Positions 11,774 to 24,357 of a stretch of 64,000 nt of DNA are shown in pieces. Numbering within the stretch: the first letter of the stretch is position 1; the number at the start of each line of letters is the position of its first letter. The stretch is from Anopheles merus (lineage: Eukaryota > Arthropoda > Insecta > Diptera > Culicidae). The stretch is taken from the NCBI RefSeq assembly GCF_017562075.2, contig NC_054084.1, positions 49,397,697 to 49,461,696 on the forward strand, given 5' to 3'. The position numbers and the translations under genes were made by a program. The notes below the pieces were generated by a model. That model had not been told where the DNA came from, ran no database searches, and worked only from the letters and a program-made list of their open reading frames with translations.

Positions 11774-14700
11774 GACAAGAAAAAGAACAAAACAAAACAT
11801 TATGATAGCTGTATGCTGCTTTGCTACTGGTGTTGTTATTTGTGACGTGAATGATTTAAATCTCTTTAAACTAGCCCTTTCCCATGTGTGAGCTACCCCG
11901 CGGACCTAATATACAAATGATAAACGAGTGCATTGCGTGAATAGTTGTGAGGAAGCGATGCGACATACAATTTCTCAGCAGGTCAGCTTAAGCCAATAAC
12001 TCACTATAATGCCAACAACATTTGACAGCAGAACATCCAAGCGCCTACCCTGAATGGACCTCGCTGGAGGATGAGGGATAGTAAATAACTGCTCCCGAAA
12101 ATGGACCAAACAAGCATAAACAGCCATGAAATTGGAAAAGGGAAACTAGGAAATCGATTCCACACAGTTTGCGAGCAGTAACCGTGGCACGAGATTGCCA
12201 GTGTGTGAAGGCAATCTGTTTATGATGTGTTTTCACCTCTACGCATAGCCCCAGTGTGACTCTTGCCGCAGCCCGCTGGCATCACGCTGGTTTGTATTCG
12301 TCATGTAATGCTGCCTGATTTTTCCCGGTCCCGGTAATTGTCACGCGTACCACCCGCTGCGCCAGTGCCCGACAACGACAGCGACGACAGAGTCGATTCC
12401 GTTTTGAACCGATCCGTACCCTGACACCCCTAAGCTGGCGCGCCACAAGGGAAAATGCTAGAGGATGACACATTTTATGGATATCATCATATTAAACCTA
12501 TGTAATTGGTGTCACCAGCTAAAGATATACGTATTTATAGCCATGAAACCAACGGTCCGACGTTCAGCGCAGATGTGCGTGAGAGTGTGTTTTCGGCACA
12601 GACTATTTCCGTCTGTTCGATGTTGTACCGCCGTTTATTTCGTTCACAGCTCGAACCATAGGTCAGACGCTTGGAACCAATCGTGAAATGCTCACGAATC
12701 CTCAATCGCTGACTGGAAACCATCTTCTCCGAGCGACGACCGTAAGATACCATTACAAACATTTACTTCTCCGGGCTTACGTTTCTTTCCGATCCTAAGG
12801 TGTCGATCTCGATCTACCACGATCTTCCAAGTCTTTCCCTGGCCGTTGGCAGAGTTTCAAAACGAACAGATGAAAAATTACACCGCAGGAGGCAGCAAAA
12901 CAAATGTTTTATTTCATCCATTTATTATTTTTATTTATTAACGGACCGCCTGCAATAAATATCACGCGAAGAAGAAAAAAGGTACAAATGGGTGAGAAAT
13001 GATAAAGATGCGAAAGACGAAGCAGGAGCAGCGAGAGCGAGAAAACAGGATATTGTAAGGTGAAACGGGAAGCAGCGCGAGGATGGAACCGAAATGGAAT
13101 AAGATGCGGTTTCGTGTCCTATTGAAAGAGTCGCTTTAGCATTACTGTCCGCCCGGGCGCTCAACGGTACCCTTTTTCTTCATCCTCCTTCGCCCGTGAT
13201 TCACGGCTCACGCGTCGGAACGCGCTGAAATTGCCGCGACGGGAAAGTTATTGACACTAATTACCGGTCCAATTATGGTTTGATTTCAATTTCGGAACCA
13301 ACCACTCAGACCTTTAAGTGGTATATTATTCATTTCATCGTCGAGATTTGTTAAGAAGTATGATGACTTTTTTCGCCCATTTCTCATACCTCGGTGTGAC
13401 CTTTTGCTTCTTGCTGTGCGCAGCTCCGTCCGTTTTTTGTGTTCCGAAAAGAAGAAAAATGTGCACAAACGTGAGAAGAAAGTGCAATGAATATTAATCA
13501 TTTTGTGTTTCGCTCTTTTGAACTTGGCTGTTATATTTTCTCGTACACTAAATGCTTTCAAACCTACTTTGCAAGGACAGCTACTTTGTGTTGATTTGTC
13601 TAACGTTCATTAAAACAATGCTACGAGAGTACAAAAAGTCGAAGGTATATAGGCTTTTTTGTTATAAAATTTAGTTTTATGCTTATAACAACTATTTAAG
13701 ACCAGATTTCCATACGGTTGCTATCCTCAATAGTCAATTCCCAATCACATTTTCCTATCAATTTCAACAAATCAGCCCGATCCCACAAAGTGACATGATC
13801 AAAAGTGAAAAAAGCCGCCAACAAAAACAAGAAAGAAAGCGTGAAAGCATTCCTATAAATTTTCCTTAATGATGGTGCAGAAAAATGGGAGAAGCAAACA
13901 GTATAAGAAGAAGAGGAAGAAGAAAGACAGAGAGAACTAAAAACCAACGCCTTACTGCTTCCCGAGCGCGCTCCAAAAGCGTAGTCGGTTATCGGCGCAT
14001 GAATTATGGGAAGACGAAACGCGATCACATAATATTATGACTCCACGCTGTAGTGGCCATTGCACACGTACACTAAACTATTTGGCCTCGCTCGTGGGAC
14101 ACACGGTCGGTGTAGTAGTAGCAGGATTTGTGGAACACAAAAAATAGAAACGACCATTATTTATAGACATTACCACCGCCGTTGCCACACGCCATGCCCC
14201 ATCCGAAACACTACCGATACACTGGAAATGCGGTGTGTGTCGAGTTTTAATATCTATTGGGTGAGAAGTTTGATTTAGTGTGACCATAAATTTGTCCCGT
14301 CCCGGTTAGCTGCACGCTCTCGCCCAAAATACTAGATTATTCCAGCACAAACCGCTCGTCTCACCGTTGGTATGGTACGTGAGTAATGGACGGTTTTTGT
14401 AAGCGTATAGCATACAATACATGCATACATCTTTTGTTGCATTCTAAACCATTTGTACAGCCGAGTGCTTCAAAACATTCGGCTGAAGGGAGCACACAAT
14501 TAAATTGTCATGGTTACAAACATTTTTCTTCTTTCGTTAAAGAGTGTGACGACGCTATTTATTGGAATGTAAATGTGCAATGATTTACGCTCTATCCGGT
14601 TGCTTTCAACGTTCAATAGCGCACCGAAAGTGATTTTTATTTGCAATCAATTGTTTGTCTATCACACACTGCAGGTATATTATGCGCTTTTTATTCCATG

Positions 14701-17700
14701 TGATGATACTAATAAAATATCAAATACAACTAATGTAAAGTTCATATGTTTGCACAGCTTATTGTACTGACTATTTGATTCAAGACCATTCCATGCGTTA
14801 TAAATATGGCAAAGATCATTGCACAGGAAGTGTTGCAGTTTAAGGAAACATTATTTGTGTTGTGCTGCTTAACATAGCATGTGCAGTATTGTTTCACTCA
14901 ACAGTTCACGATTATGCCACCGATCGCACCCAACAATCGGCACCCAGCCATATCATTATCGTTTTCTGTTTATCATTTCCTTATGGTTTCCCCTCGGTTT
15001 TTTATATGTCTGTGCAGGAAAACTAAACACAACTAGAACTCCATAGCCTCATGCAGTTGCATTGATGTGAGGATGTAGGGGAAAAGAATACAAGAAACAA
15101 AACGGTTCGTTTTCATGTTCCCCTGAACCTTCGGAAAGAACCAACACACCGTGAGCAGTCAATAAATTTTGTTTAATGTGTTTCGTTTCATTCTGTCGTA
15201 GCCCGTTTTTGCTCGTTTATTCGTTCATTCAGCCCCGATCTTCATTGCCATCGAGAAAATAGAACCATCAATATAATTTATTGCCCCCTTACACTATTAT
15301 ATGTTCTACCGCCGACTAACACGGCGTAACATTTCTAAAGCCCAGCGAGGACCGAGGAAACGCCGTAGCGGACGCGTCCGTCAGGACAGTACCCCTGGTG
15401 CCTGCTGTACCCTTTGAATTGATTCCTTGCACGTCCTTCGAAATATGAGTCCTTGCAATCTGACGCGGTCTCAGCCCTGTACTTTATGTGCTGCTCGATT
15501 TTCGCACGGCCTGGTAAAGATCGACTTCCTGCCGATTTATTCTTGCCCTTAATCATTGTTTTCTATCCCATGGTACATTGGTTCAGTCTGCGTTGGGTTT
15601 CTGCGTTTCCTTTGCACATTTTTGTCTTTCTTTCGCCACTGTTGTTCACTTTTCGAAGCCGTAAGGTAACATTGTTTCCTTTTCATCTCACTCAACAACC
15701 CATGGGGCGACAATGTCTTGGGATGGCAAGCTTTTGTGGGATCGCATGTTGCAGTGGTAAGGGAAACAGATTATCTGAACGGTCCAACACCCTGCTCAGC
15801 TTTGCAGTGGAATATCCTATTGTGATGAGGAAAAGTGATAACATTTTCACGAAAAATTGTTGTGGTCTCGCACCCTTGGTCGTTGTTGATGACAATTAAT
15901 GTGACATTAATGGGAGGTAATTTAACATAACACACGTAACAGGCGATTCATACCGGTACGATTAAACTAACGCAAAAGAGTCTATTCCTTTCCCAGGCGG
16001 AGTTGCTGTCTAGCGTTCAAAACTGCTATCATAAATTATCCTACACTTTAATTATTCATTGACAATGAAATGTTGAAGTAATTTCATGTTTTTGTTGAAT
16101 TTCACACTTCAATAATGACATTAAACCGATTGAACCTGGCTGACTCCAAATGGAAAACGATCCTACTCTGGATTATGCTATTTTTGCAGTTGAGCCAGTA
16201 AAAAATGATAGACACAGACGGTAAAAAATAACCATTTTTAAGCCAATTTCCCAATCCTTGCTTGCCCGGTGACAATTTTGTTCAACTTTGTTGATGCTGC
16301 TTTGTTGATTCCTGATAATTACACGGAACATTTGAGAATTCCCGTATTTTTGATGATGATTGCGCACGATTTGCTTTTTTTATCAGAACTACTCTTACTT
16401 GATAATTTATAACTAGAATTAATAAAAATCGATTTCATTAATAATCGAAGAAGATAAGGAAAGCTCGAGAAAAAAGCTCGATCGTGCTCATTAAAGCATT
16501 TTACTAACAACATCCCATATGTTGCAGCCTAGGCCAACGCTCAATAAGTACCTATTTCCTACATAACTATCACTGTTTCAAACGACAGCATGACTGAAGT
16601 CCAATACATAACTTCAAATAAAGATGATAATAAATTAGAAATCATTTTCTTAAAGTTTAAAACTAGAACTTAAAATCTGTTTATGTACAAAGTGTCTGAA
16701 AGCCTGCCTGCGGGATTAATGATTTTTTTTTTTCAATTTGGCCCGTTTCATTAAAAGATTGCCAACTCCTGATATAGATCATATATTCAAGAAATTAACC
16801 CATATAAGTCAACCAACCAAAACAAAATTGTAAATGGCTACAATTCAAAACTACTTCACATATTGACATTCAAATTTATCGAACCAGGTGGGGCACTGAA
16901 GCAACGATAAGGACTCAAGCGAAGGAAGTATAAATTAAATACGATCTTATCAGAATCACTTCTCATAAATCACCCTAGACACAATACTACACTGACGGCC
17001 GAATACCTACACATCACAATACTCATTCTCATCGTCTTCCGAAGCTGAAAATGAATATCACCATTTGTAGCCCACCCATAATGGGTTATTTTTTACTTTT
17101 ATTCCGTCAAAAACATATTGATCGATTGAACAATGATAAAACTATGCTGCACTTACCTCACAATAACTCTATCAATCTTCATTCTGCGCCCAACAGTCAG
17201 TGACAGAGAGCGAGTGGAGACGGTAGCTGAGAAACCACAAGCTCTGCAACCCCTTTTGCGCGCCAGATAGGAGGTAATTCATCAAGAGTTTCGATTGCCC
17301 CATCGAAACCAACTCGTTACACTCTCCTTTGCACACATGTGATTGAACAATATTGATCCTTTTAGCCGACCATTATTGGTTAAGTTATCCCACCCCGAGT
17401 TGATTTTCAATCAGGCAAACGTCACCGAGCCATGAGAAACCATGATGGACGAAGAGCATCATCAGCGACCGTTTCATGGCATGCTTCACTGAGTACAGTG
17501 TCGTGGCACACTTTTGACGGCACAGAAAATCGTTCCATCATTTTCCCGCCGAGCCAAGCAAAAGGGGCATTATTAAGATGAATACTCTATGAACCTAATC
17601 AACTACCTTGGCCACTGGCATGAACCGAACCAGGCACAGAAATGTCAACCAACATCCTTGTACACACAGATTCTGGGTGAATATTTTTGTTGCGTCATTC

Positions 17701-20700
17701 ACACCCGTCATTTGAAGGACATTCATGCCCCTTTTGGGACGTCAGGCGTGGAAATAAATGACAGTTGCCTGTCAACATGATGTGTGCGCCGCACCCTAGG
17801 ACCACAGCGAATGTTCGGCCCGGGGCATTACCGACCGACACTGTGTTTACTCGGCGTCGGCACCGACGGCTTGCTAAATAAAATCTCACTTAATCATGGC
17901 TGTAGTACCGCAACGTGCCGCCATCGAATAACGATCAAAACCGGCTACCCAAGCCGTAACGGTGCGGACGATCTTTTTTTACTTTACGGCGCGGGCATGA
18001 AACGTCTTGTTCTTTTCAACAATGCTCATTCACCGATCCTTTACCGTCGCTTTGTTCGCGCACACAGCTTAAACTCACCGCTCGAGGGGTGAACCGCACG
18101 AACGTTCACTGTTTCGGGAGGACGGAAGAAATCTCGCTAATTATAAAAGCAATTTCCTCTCCCGAACGATCGCTCATCAATCATAATAATTGATTAACCT
18201 TCAGGTTGTTTTTTGTCCTATCATTCCCACCGATTGACATTCCTCACATCGCTCGCTCGCTCGCCCCTCCGCAGGCAATGCTTATGACGAGCCAATTCGA
18301 AGGCTGATGGCGTGCAATGTGAAAATCATTCACTCTGTTTTTTTTTACTTGTCAGTTGTTGGTAAATTTGAGATACGCTGGTGGCAACTGATGACGCCAC
18401 TGTCAACTGCTATTAAGGGAGAAGTATAACGAAATGTTTGCTATGACTTTTTGATTTTCAACACCCGGGACGGACGAATTGAACAACAAAAAATATACAG
18501 CGATGCATGGAAATTAGTCTGAATAAAGCACCTAAACCCATTCCTGACAGACAAGGTATTTGCACCAACTGTCAAGAGTCAAGCAGCGCTTCCTAATCGT
18601 AATGATCGATTGTCAATACAGTCGTCCCATTAGCTTGATAGCGTGCTGGTGTGACTGTTTTACTGGCATGGTAGATACTTCCTATGTTTCATCATTGGAA
18701 CAAATCATGAACGTCATCTATCTGCGTTTGGGCGCGATATCAATTGAGTTAGTGTAAAATTTGAACTGGAAACAACTGCTACCAGCCAAAAGAATAAAAA
18801 CAGTATCATATTGCTACCGCTATCGCCATTTAGCACTATGTTAGTATGTTAAAATACACAGTTTGTATCTTAATAAAAACACACCTCGCTTCTGCAATTA
18901 TTTTAAATGTAGTAATTGCTGCTCCACAACGATCGCCGAAAAACGTTGTAAGAGAAAACTTTGCAAACTTCATTAACGAATATTGCACAGTTTTTCATTC
19001 CATACCCTGAACTGCCTTAGAAGAGCGGGAGAGTTGCGTTCATGTGCCACTGAGATGGGCGCTGTCACCGAGCCCCTGGTATCATTTATCTTCGTCATCG
19101 CTAGTCAGTCGGTGAAGGTGGAAGCGCGCTGATGGAGGTGAGCTGATGGGTTCCGTGGCTCAGCCCCAGTTTGCCTCTAAGCCGTGTCAGCATGTCTGTT
19201 GTTTTCCGTGACTGTTGACATGTTTCCGTTGCACAAGATACCTAAACCCCCCCTCGCCTTGGATGGAGCTAAGCCGCGTTTTTATCCTGCTGGTCGGGTT
19301 GCTGTCACTCCTGCCAAGTTGATGATCCACGCCTTCAAATGTTACCTTCCACATTTCTCCTACCCTTGGTGCATCCCCTGACACATCGCTTCACCTACCC
19401 TTTCCGCCATGCTGGCGGCAGATTGAAAGCGGAGCGAAACAGATAGATTAACATAGACAGATAATTATTTCATAATGCTCATACTGACAGCCATGTTCCG
19501 TCTGTGCCCAGAATGGTGGAGGTAATGGTACGGTCCGTGAATGAGGGTGAAAAAACATAAATAATATCTGCCACCCGAAGATGAAATATATACGATTTCG
19601 ATTTGATTTATTCGCCTTAATTTTGTATTCACGTTCTTCCCTGCCCAGAGCTGCTCTTTGCTTTTCCATGTGCGGTTTCTATCCCGTTCTTCCATTCATG
19701 GCGGTGGTATCACTCCTCGGGGCTGGTTCCGCATGTTACTTCCTCTGCGGCCGAATGAATGGGGGGTATACGGAAGATGGATTGCCTGGGATCACACCAG
19801 CGGCAAAAGAGAAAGAGATAAATTTCGCCAGCTCTACACACTGCTGTACGCAGGTTTGCTAGGGAAAACGGCAACACAGTGTATGGCACACATTCAGCAT
19901 TTACTCTAACGCTCAGAGCTTACAATTATAAGAAACATGTTAGAATAAGTAGTTACAATAAGCTGTATCAATGGGCTCAAATTCAACATATTTAAATTTA
20001 ATAGGAAATCATTAACAAAAATACGTAATATTGTTAAGAACACTATTAAGTTTTGTTTTATGTAAGGTGGATCAAAATATTCATTGAGATTCACAATTCC
20101 ATAAAACATACTGCTTTTAGTACTAAAGCTTTTAATTCCCATTGTATATAATTTTGATATGAAATGTCATATTGCCAACTTTAACATAATAAGGTAATCG
20201 TGCAAAAACGCCTAGAAAATTGTCTCAACACATATTTTTGAAACAGATACATGCTCATTCGTTATTCATACATAAAATTTCATATACTTTCCTTGTATAT
20301 TTTTCAAAATATCAAACAGAATGTGCAGAGTTCAAAAAATTCCGGCTGATTTGCTGTCAGCCAATAGTTCGGCAGGTTTTGTTATTAAGAGAACCAGAAC
20401 AGTAAAAAAATGGAAGTGTAGTTTTTATGAAAGATTCTATGGTTCCAGAATTCATACTAGCCCACTTGGAATTTTAAAATCACTAAAAACAAGTAATAAA
20501 TCGATTTTAAAAGTGTCACCAAAATGACCAAAATTTGCTACGTAAAATTAATAATTAAAGAACTTTTCAATACCAATCTTAGGAAAGTGAGAGTGAAAAA
20601 CTGTTTTAACGTTTTTGTCTGCCTATTTGCATTGATGAAAACATTTTCCGACCCATTTTCGCGTTGCCGAAAACGAACAAAAACAGTATTTTTGCATTTT

Positions 20701-23560
20701 TGCGAATATCTCTAAAACATACATGTAAATCGGCAATTACAAAATAGCACAACATAATACGATAGTATATCGTTAAAAATAACATCACTTTCATGAAAAA
20801 TAATTAAAATTGTAAGTGTACGAGCAGTTTTTGTTAAACTGCTGCACTAACCTGCCCAATACTGCTGCATGTACCCTACTGAGGAAAAAAAATTAATGCA
20901 TGTTTTTCTTGATCTATTGTGTACATCACTGTGCGGTCGTTTACATGGTGATAAACCCTGCCATGAATGAAAAAGCGAAAATATGAACGTCCATCGCTCT
21001 GGAAAGAGCGAAAATCATAACAAACGGATCGGCTTATGTTACGTTGATTCTACACATACCATCATCTAACAGCTTTGAGTTGGTGTGTAACGATACTAAA
21101 AGGAAAACTAGACCAACAACGAGCACGAGAGAGACAGATAAACAATCGGAGAGAATGGGAGAGGAACGAATGCGAGAAGATTAATAGAGATTATTTTCAG
21201 GTACGAGTGTTAAAGAGGGATCCGACTGGTGGTGAAGAAAGAAAGAAGCTAATGGCAGGGCGAAAAATGGAACGTTTATCATTTTTATAGTGGGCATAAT
21301 TGGTAAGTCTTTGTTTGGATCATAATTTCCTATTGAAATATGGCATGCTGCCACAAATAGCATGAGAATAAATCACTCCACTTCATTCTGCAGCCTAACG
21401 TAAAAAGTACAGCACGCTGCCACCGTATCTTTGGTATGTGAGTGCCGTATGCTATTTGGTTAAAATACCCTACACCTTTTGTTGTTTCCTCATCCTGGCA
21501 TTAAATGAGTAATTTATAAATCAAACTTAATGAAACAAATTGCCAGTGAAGAATAAACTACTAAAAAAACTCATTGTTTATTGTTCATATAAAAGGGAAT
21601 GGTCTAACTAGCAATGAACTGCAATGTATTACATTAAAAGACAGCTTAAAGAAAACTTGTAGAGTGGTTTTAGCCAAATAACATGTAGCCATCGTATTAT
21701 AAGGCATATCACAGCTCTAGTTATATGCGCAATTTTTATTAATCTATAGTTAAGGAACATTGTAGGAGGGACATTTATATGGATTTTAGTCAATAGCTTT
21801 GTCGATGCTATATCACCGACTGCTTTAAATATTTTTGAACTGTTTTATAATGAAACTACTACAAAATCATATTACTTCACAGCAATTCGGTTTATCTGAT
21901 ACTTTTAATAAAAAAAACAACGTTAAACGTACCACGAGTAAGAATTCAATGAATGTAATTTGATTTACATTATTTTATTCAGTCCAATATTTCCCATGCT
22001 CTAGACTGCACACATTACCTAACTGTTAGATATAATTCGTAATTTAAAAATTTCAGTGGATTGCTGAACAAACAAGTTTGCCAGTGTTTGTGTGATTGCA
22101 AGTAACATCTAAGTTTGAATATGGGCAGAATTGTATCATTCAAAACAAGCTTTAATTGCTATACAACTTTTAAAAATAAAATAAAGAAAGTCCTTCGTCC
22201 AAACAAAAACGACTTTTACAGTTTCTGACAAGGGTACGACACAGACGCAAATATAAAAAAAATCCACGGTTCATTCACAGACACCGAGCTGTCAGCCATG
22301 TCAGCGTAAATGAAGGATTGCGTTTGTAGTCTGTCAAATGTAATCTTAGCATGCTGCTGTTTCAACGTCAGTCTGGTCTTGCGTGGATGTTATAATCTAC
22401 AGCAACCAGAAAGAAAACAACCCTGCTTAACGAAAGTTGATTACATCCCTACCTTCCCGAGGCTTGTTACGACTTTGTTGGACGTACAACCACCACACCA
22501 TGCTCACACACTCACACACACATACAGACCAAAAAAGTGGTTAAGATGATTTAAAAATCAAGTTTCTCTTCATGGCGAATAGCTCAAGCGAACGTTGAGC
22601 CACCAATCGAAATTAAACGACATTCAATTCACACATAACAAGGTAATAAAATCCATTCGTATGTGAAAGATTTATGGTAGGTAAACATGAATCGCAAAGT
22701 CCGTCAATTAGTCGATAGCAAGGAAAAATGTAAACATACCCATTACCATCTACAGATGCAAACTAGTTTGTGACAACATTAAAAATGTTTGCCTTATTGG
22801 TTGATTAATTCGCTTCCCTCAATCGTAGCCCTCATGCTACCAACAACGAAAGCTTGTTTTAGTTTACAAATATCCATGATTTGATCTAATTCCCTCTGAT
22901 ATAAAGAAGCCTAGTCTTCAGTAATGTAATTGTGCCTTATTGTGCCATTGTGTGAAAAAAATTATAGTATCAAATAAAATCTACTTCGTTCAGTTTTATG
23001 AGATAAAATACAACTTACAGTAAGATCAATAGTTTTACCATTTTATGATACGTGCAATTTGTAACATCGTTCTTTTGCGACTGCAAACTCCACTGCTTTG
23101 CGGGGTTCTTCAGACGCGCATGCAGTTAAATGTTTTGCAAAATCTCTACTAATATCTACAATAAGCGTTCGTTTCCACTAATCAAATATATTTGATTTTT
23201 TTATAGTTTTGGATTTAGATTTTTAGCGTTTGTTAGTTTTCATTACGCATATTCCGAATTATTGTAAAAAAACACATACCAATATCGGAAAGAACAACGG
23301 TTCTATTGGCGGGAGATGCAACAATTTAAGCCAAAAAATATTGATTGATTTATTTATTTAGCAAATTGAACCTAACATTCTGCACAAAAGCACACGAAAA
23401 ATAATAAGATCGTCTGCAGCGTATTTCTGTACGTAAAAATCCTGCATTAAAAAGGGGTAAATTTTTACACAAATGTTGATAACTAATATGCCAGAACACA
23501 ACTATAACTCAGTTGAAGTATATTTCCTAAAACTCCCTCTAAGCAATAACTTGGAGCGTA
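11774..23560. other. Long gene-free stretch
   Basis: No gene is supported. GC-richer islands (about 12240-13260, 15330-15560, 17380-18120, 19020-19440, 19630-19860) alternate with A+T-rich DNA (about 16040-16860, 19900-20900, 21490-23460). Open frames are short, overlapping and lack recognisable domains. A purine-rich tract lies at about 13905-13940. Regulatory DNA for the zinc-finger gene may be present but cannot be delimited. Confidence 0.55.
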
Positions 23561-23572
23561 AGTATAGAGAGT

Positions 23573-23746
23573 ATTATTTTTACTTATTAACTGATGGACG
23601 ATCCGATATGGCCTATATCTATATCCATAAATCTATAAAACTAAATCGAAGAAACAATTTACAATATCTTAGAAAAAAGTGCCAACCTAAAAGCAGAAAT
23701 CAGATGGATACCGGCACACGCAAATATTGAAGGGAACGCCACAATG
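23573..23746 (+). pseudogene. Non-LTR retrotransposon relic, RNase H part
   Basis: At 23693-23746 one frame reads AEIRWIPAHANIEGNATM, which fits the RNase H signature W-I-P-G-H-x-x-I-x-G-N-E of non-LTR retrotransposons (glycine replaced by alanine after the proline). Just upstream, in another frame, LLTDGRSDMAYI (from about 23575) resembles the catalytic TDSxxAI segment. The frame change between the two and a TAA soon after the motif show that it is broken. No reverse transcriptase or endonuclease part is visible nearby. The clade cannot be named. Confidence 0.55.
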
Positions 23747-24007
23747 TCATTAACAATAAACTAAGAATTAATGACATAAACAACATGACGCAAGAAAAAG
23801 CAAAAGCAAATGACTCCAGTCAGTCGAAGAAAAAAATAGAGAAATTAAGCCTCTGAACAAAAGCTTGCTTCACGATAAACAATACAAAGCAAGTGATAAA
23901 TACATTCAGCCAGGAACCAAAGATCAGTGCATAAACCAAACAAAGTATAGTATTACGCCTATGGGGAGTTATAATCAATAGTTTATCAGAGTTCCAGTTT
24001 ACATATA

Positions 24008-24355
24008 CAGTGAACGCTCTCTTATTTGAGAGGCGATGGGACTGTCGAATAAGAGGGGTTTTCAAATTACAGAGGTTTAAAGTGAATGAAAGGTCCATAC
24101 AAACAAGAAAGAGACAGAACATTTAGTATGCAGCCTTAACTGTTGCTATAGGAAACTGCGAACAGAATCGCTAATTTGAGCATACATGTTTCAATAACCA
24201 TGGCAACATCATACTCTAATAAGAGGGACACAGATTTCAGAGGTTTTCCAAATTAGAGAAACAAAAATGTACTGGAAATCAAGGGACTGTGCAAAATGTT
24301 CAAATAAGAGAGGTTTTTCAAATTGGAGAGGTGTCAAATAAGAGAGGGTTCACTG
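24008..24355. mobile_element. pogo-like MITE (TA duplication, CAGTGAAC termini)
   Basis: The left end reads CAGTGAACGCTCTCTTATTT and the right end, in reverse, CAGTGAACCCTCTCTTATTT. TA flanks both ends (24006-24007 and 24356-24357). The interior holds several variants of AAATAAGAGAGGTTTT and AAATTRGAGAGG (near 24040, 24210-24260 and 24300-24350). CAGT termini with a TA duplication are typical of pogo/Tigger elements. At 348 bp it encodes nothing and would depend on a transposase from elsewhere. Confidence 0.85.
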
Positions 24356-24357
24356 TA

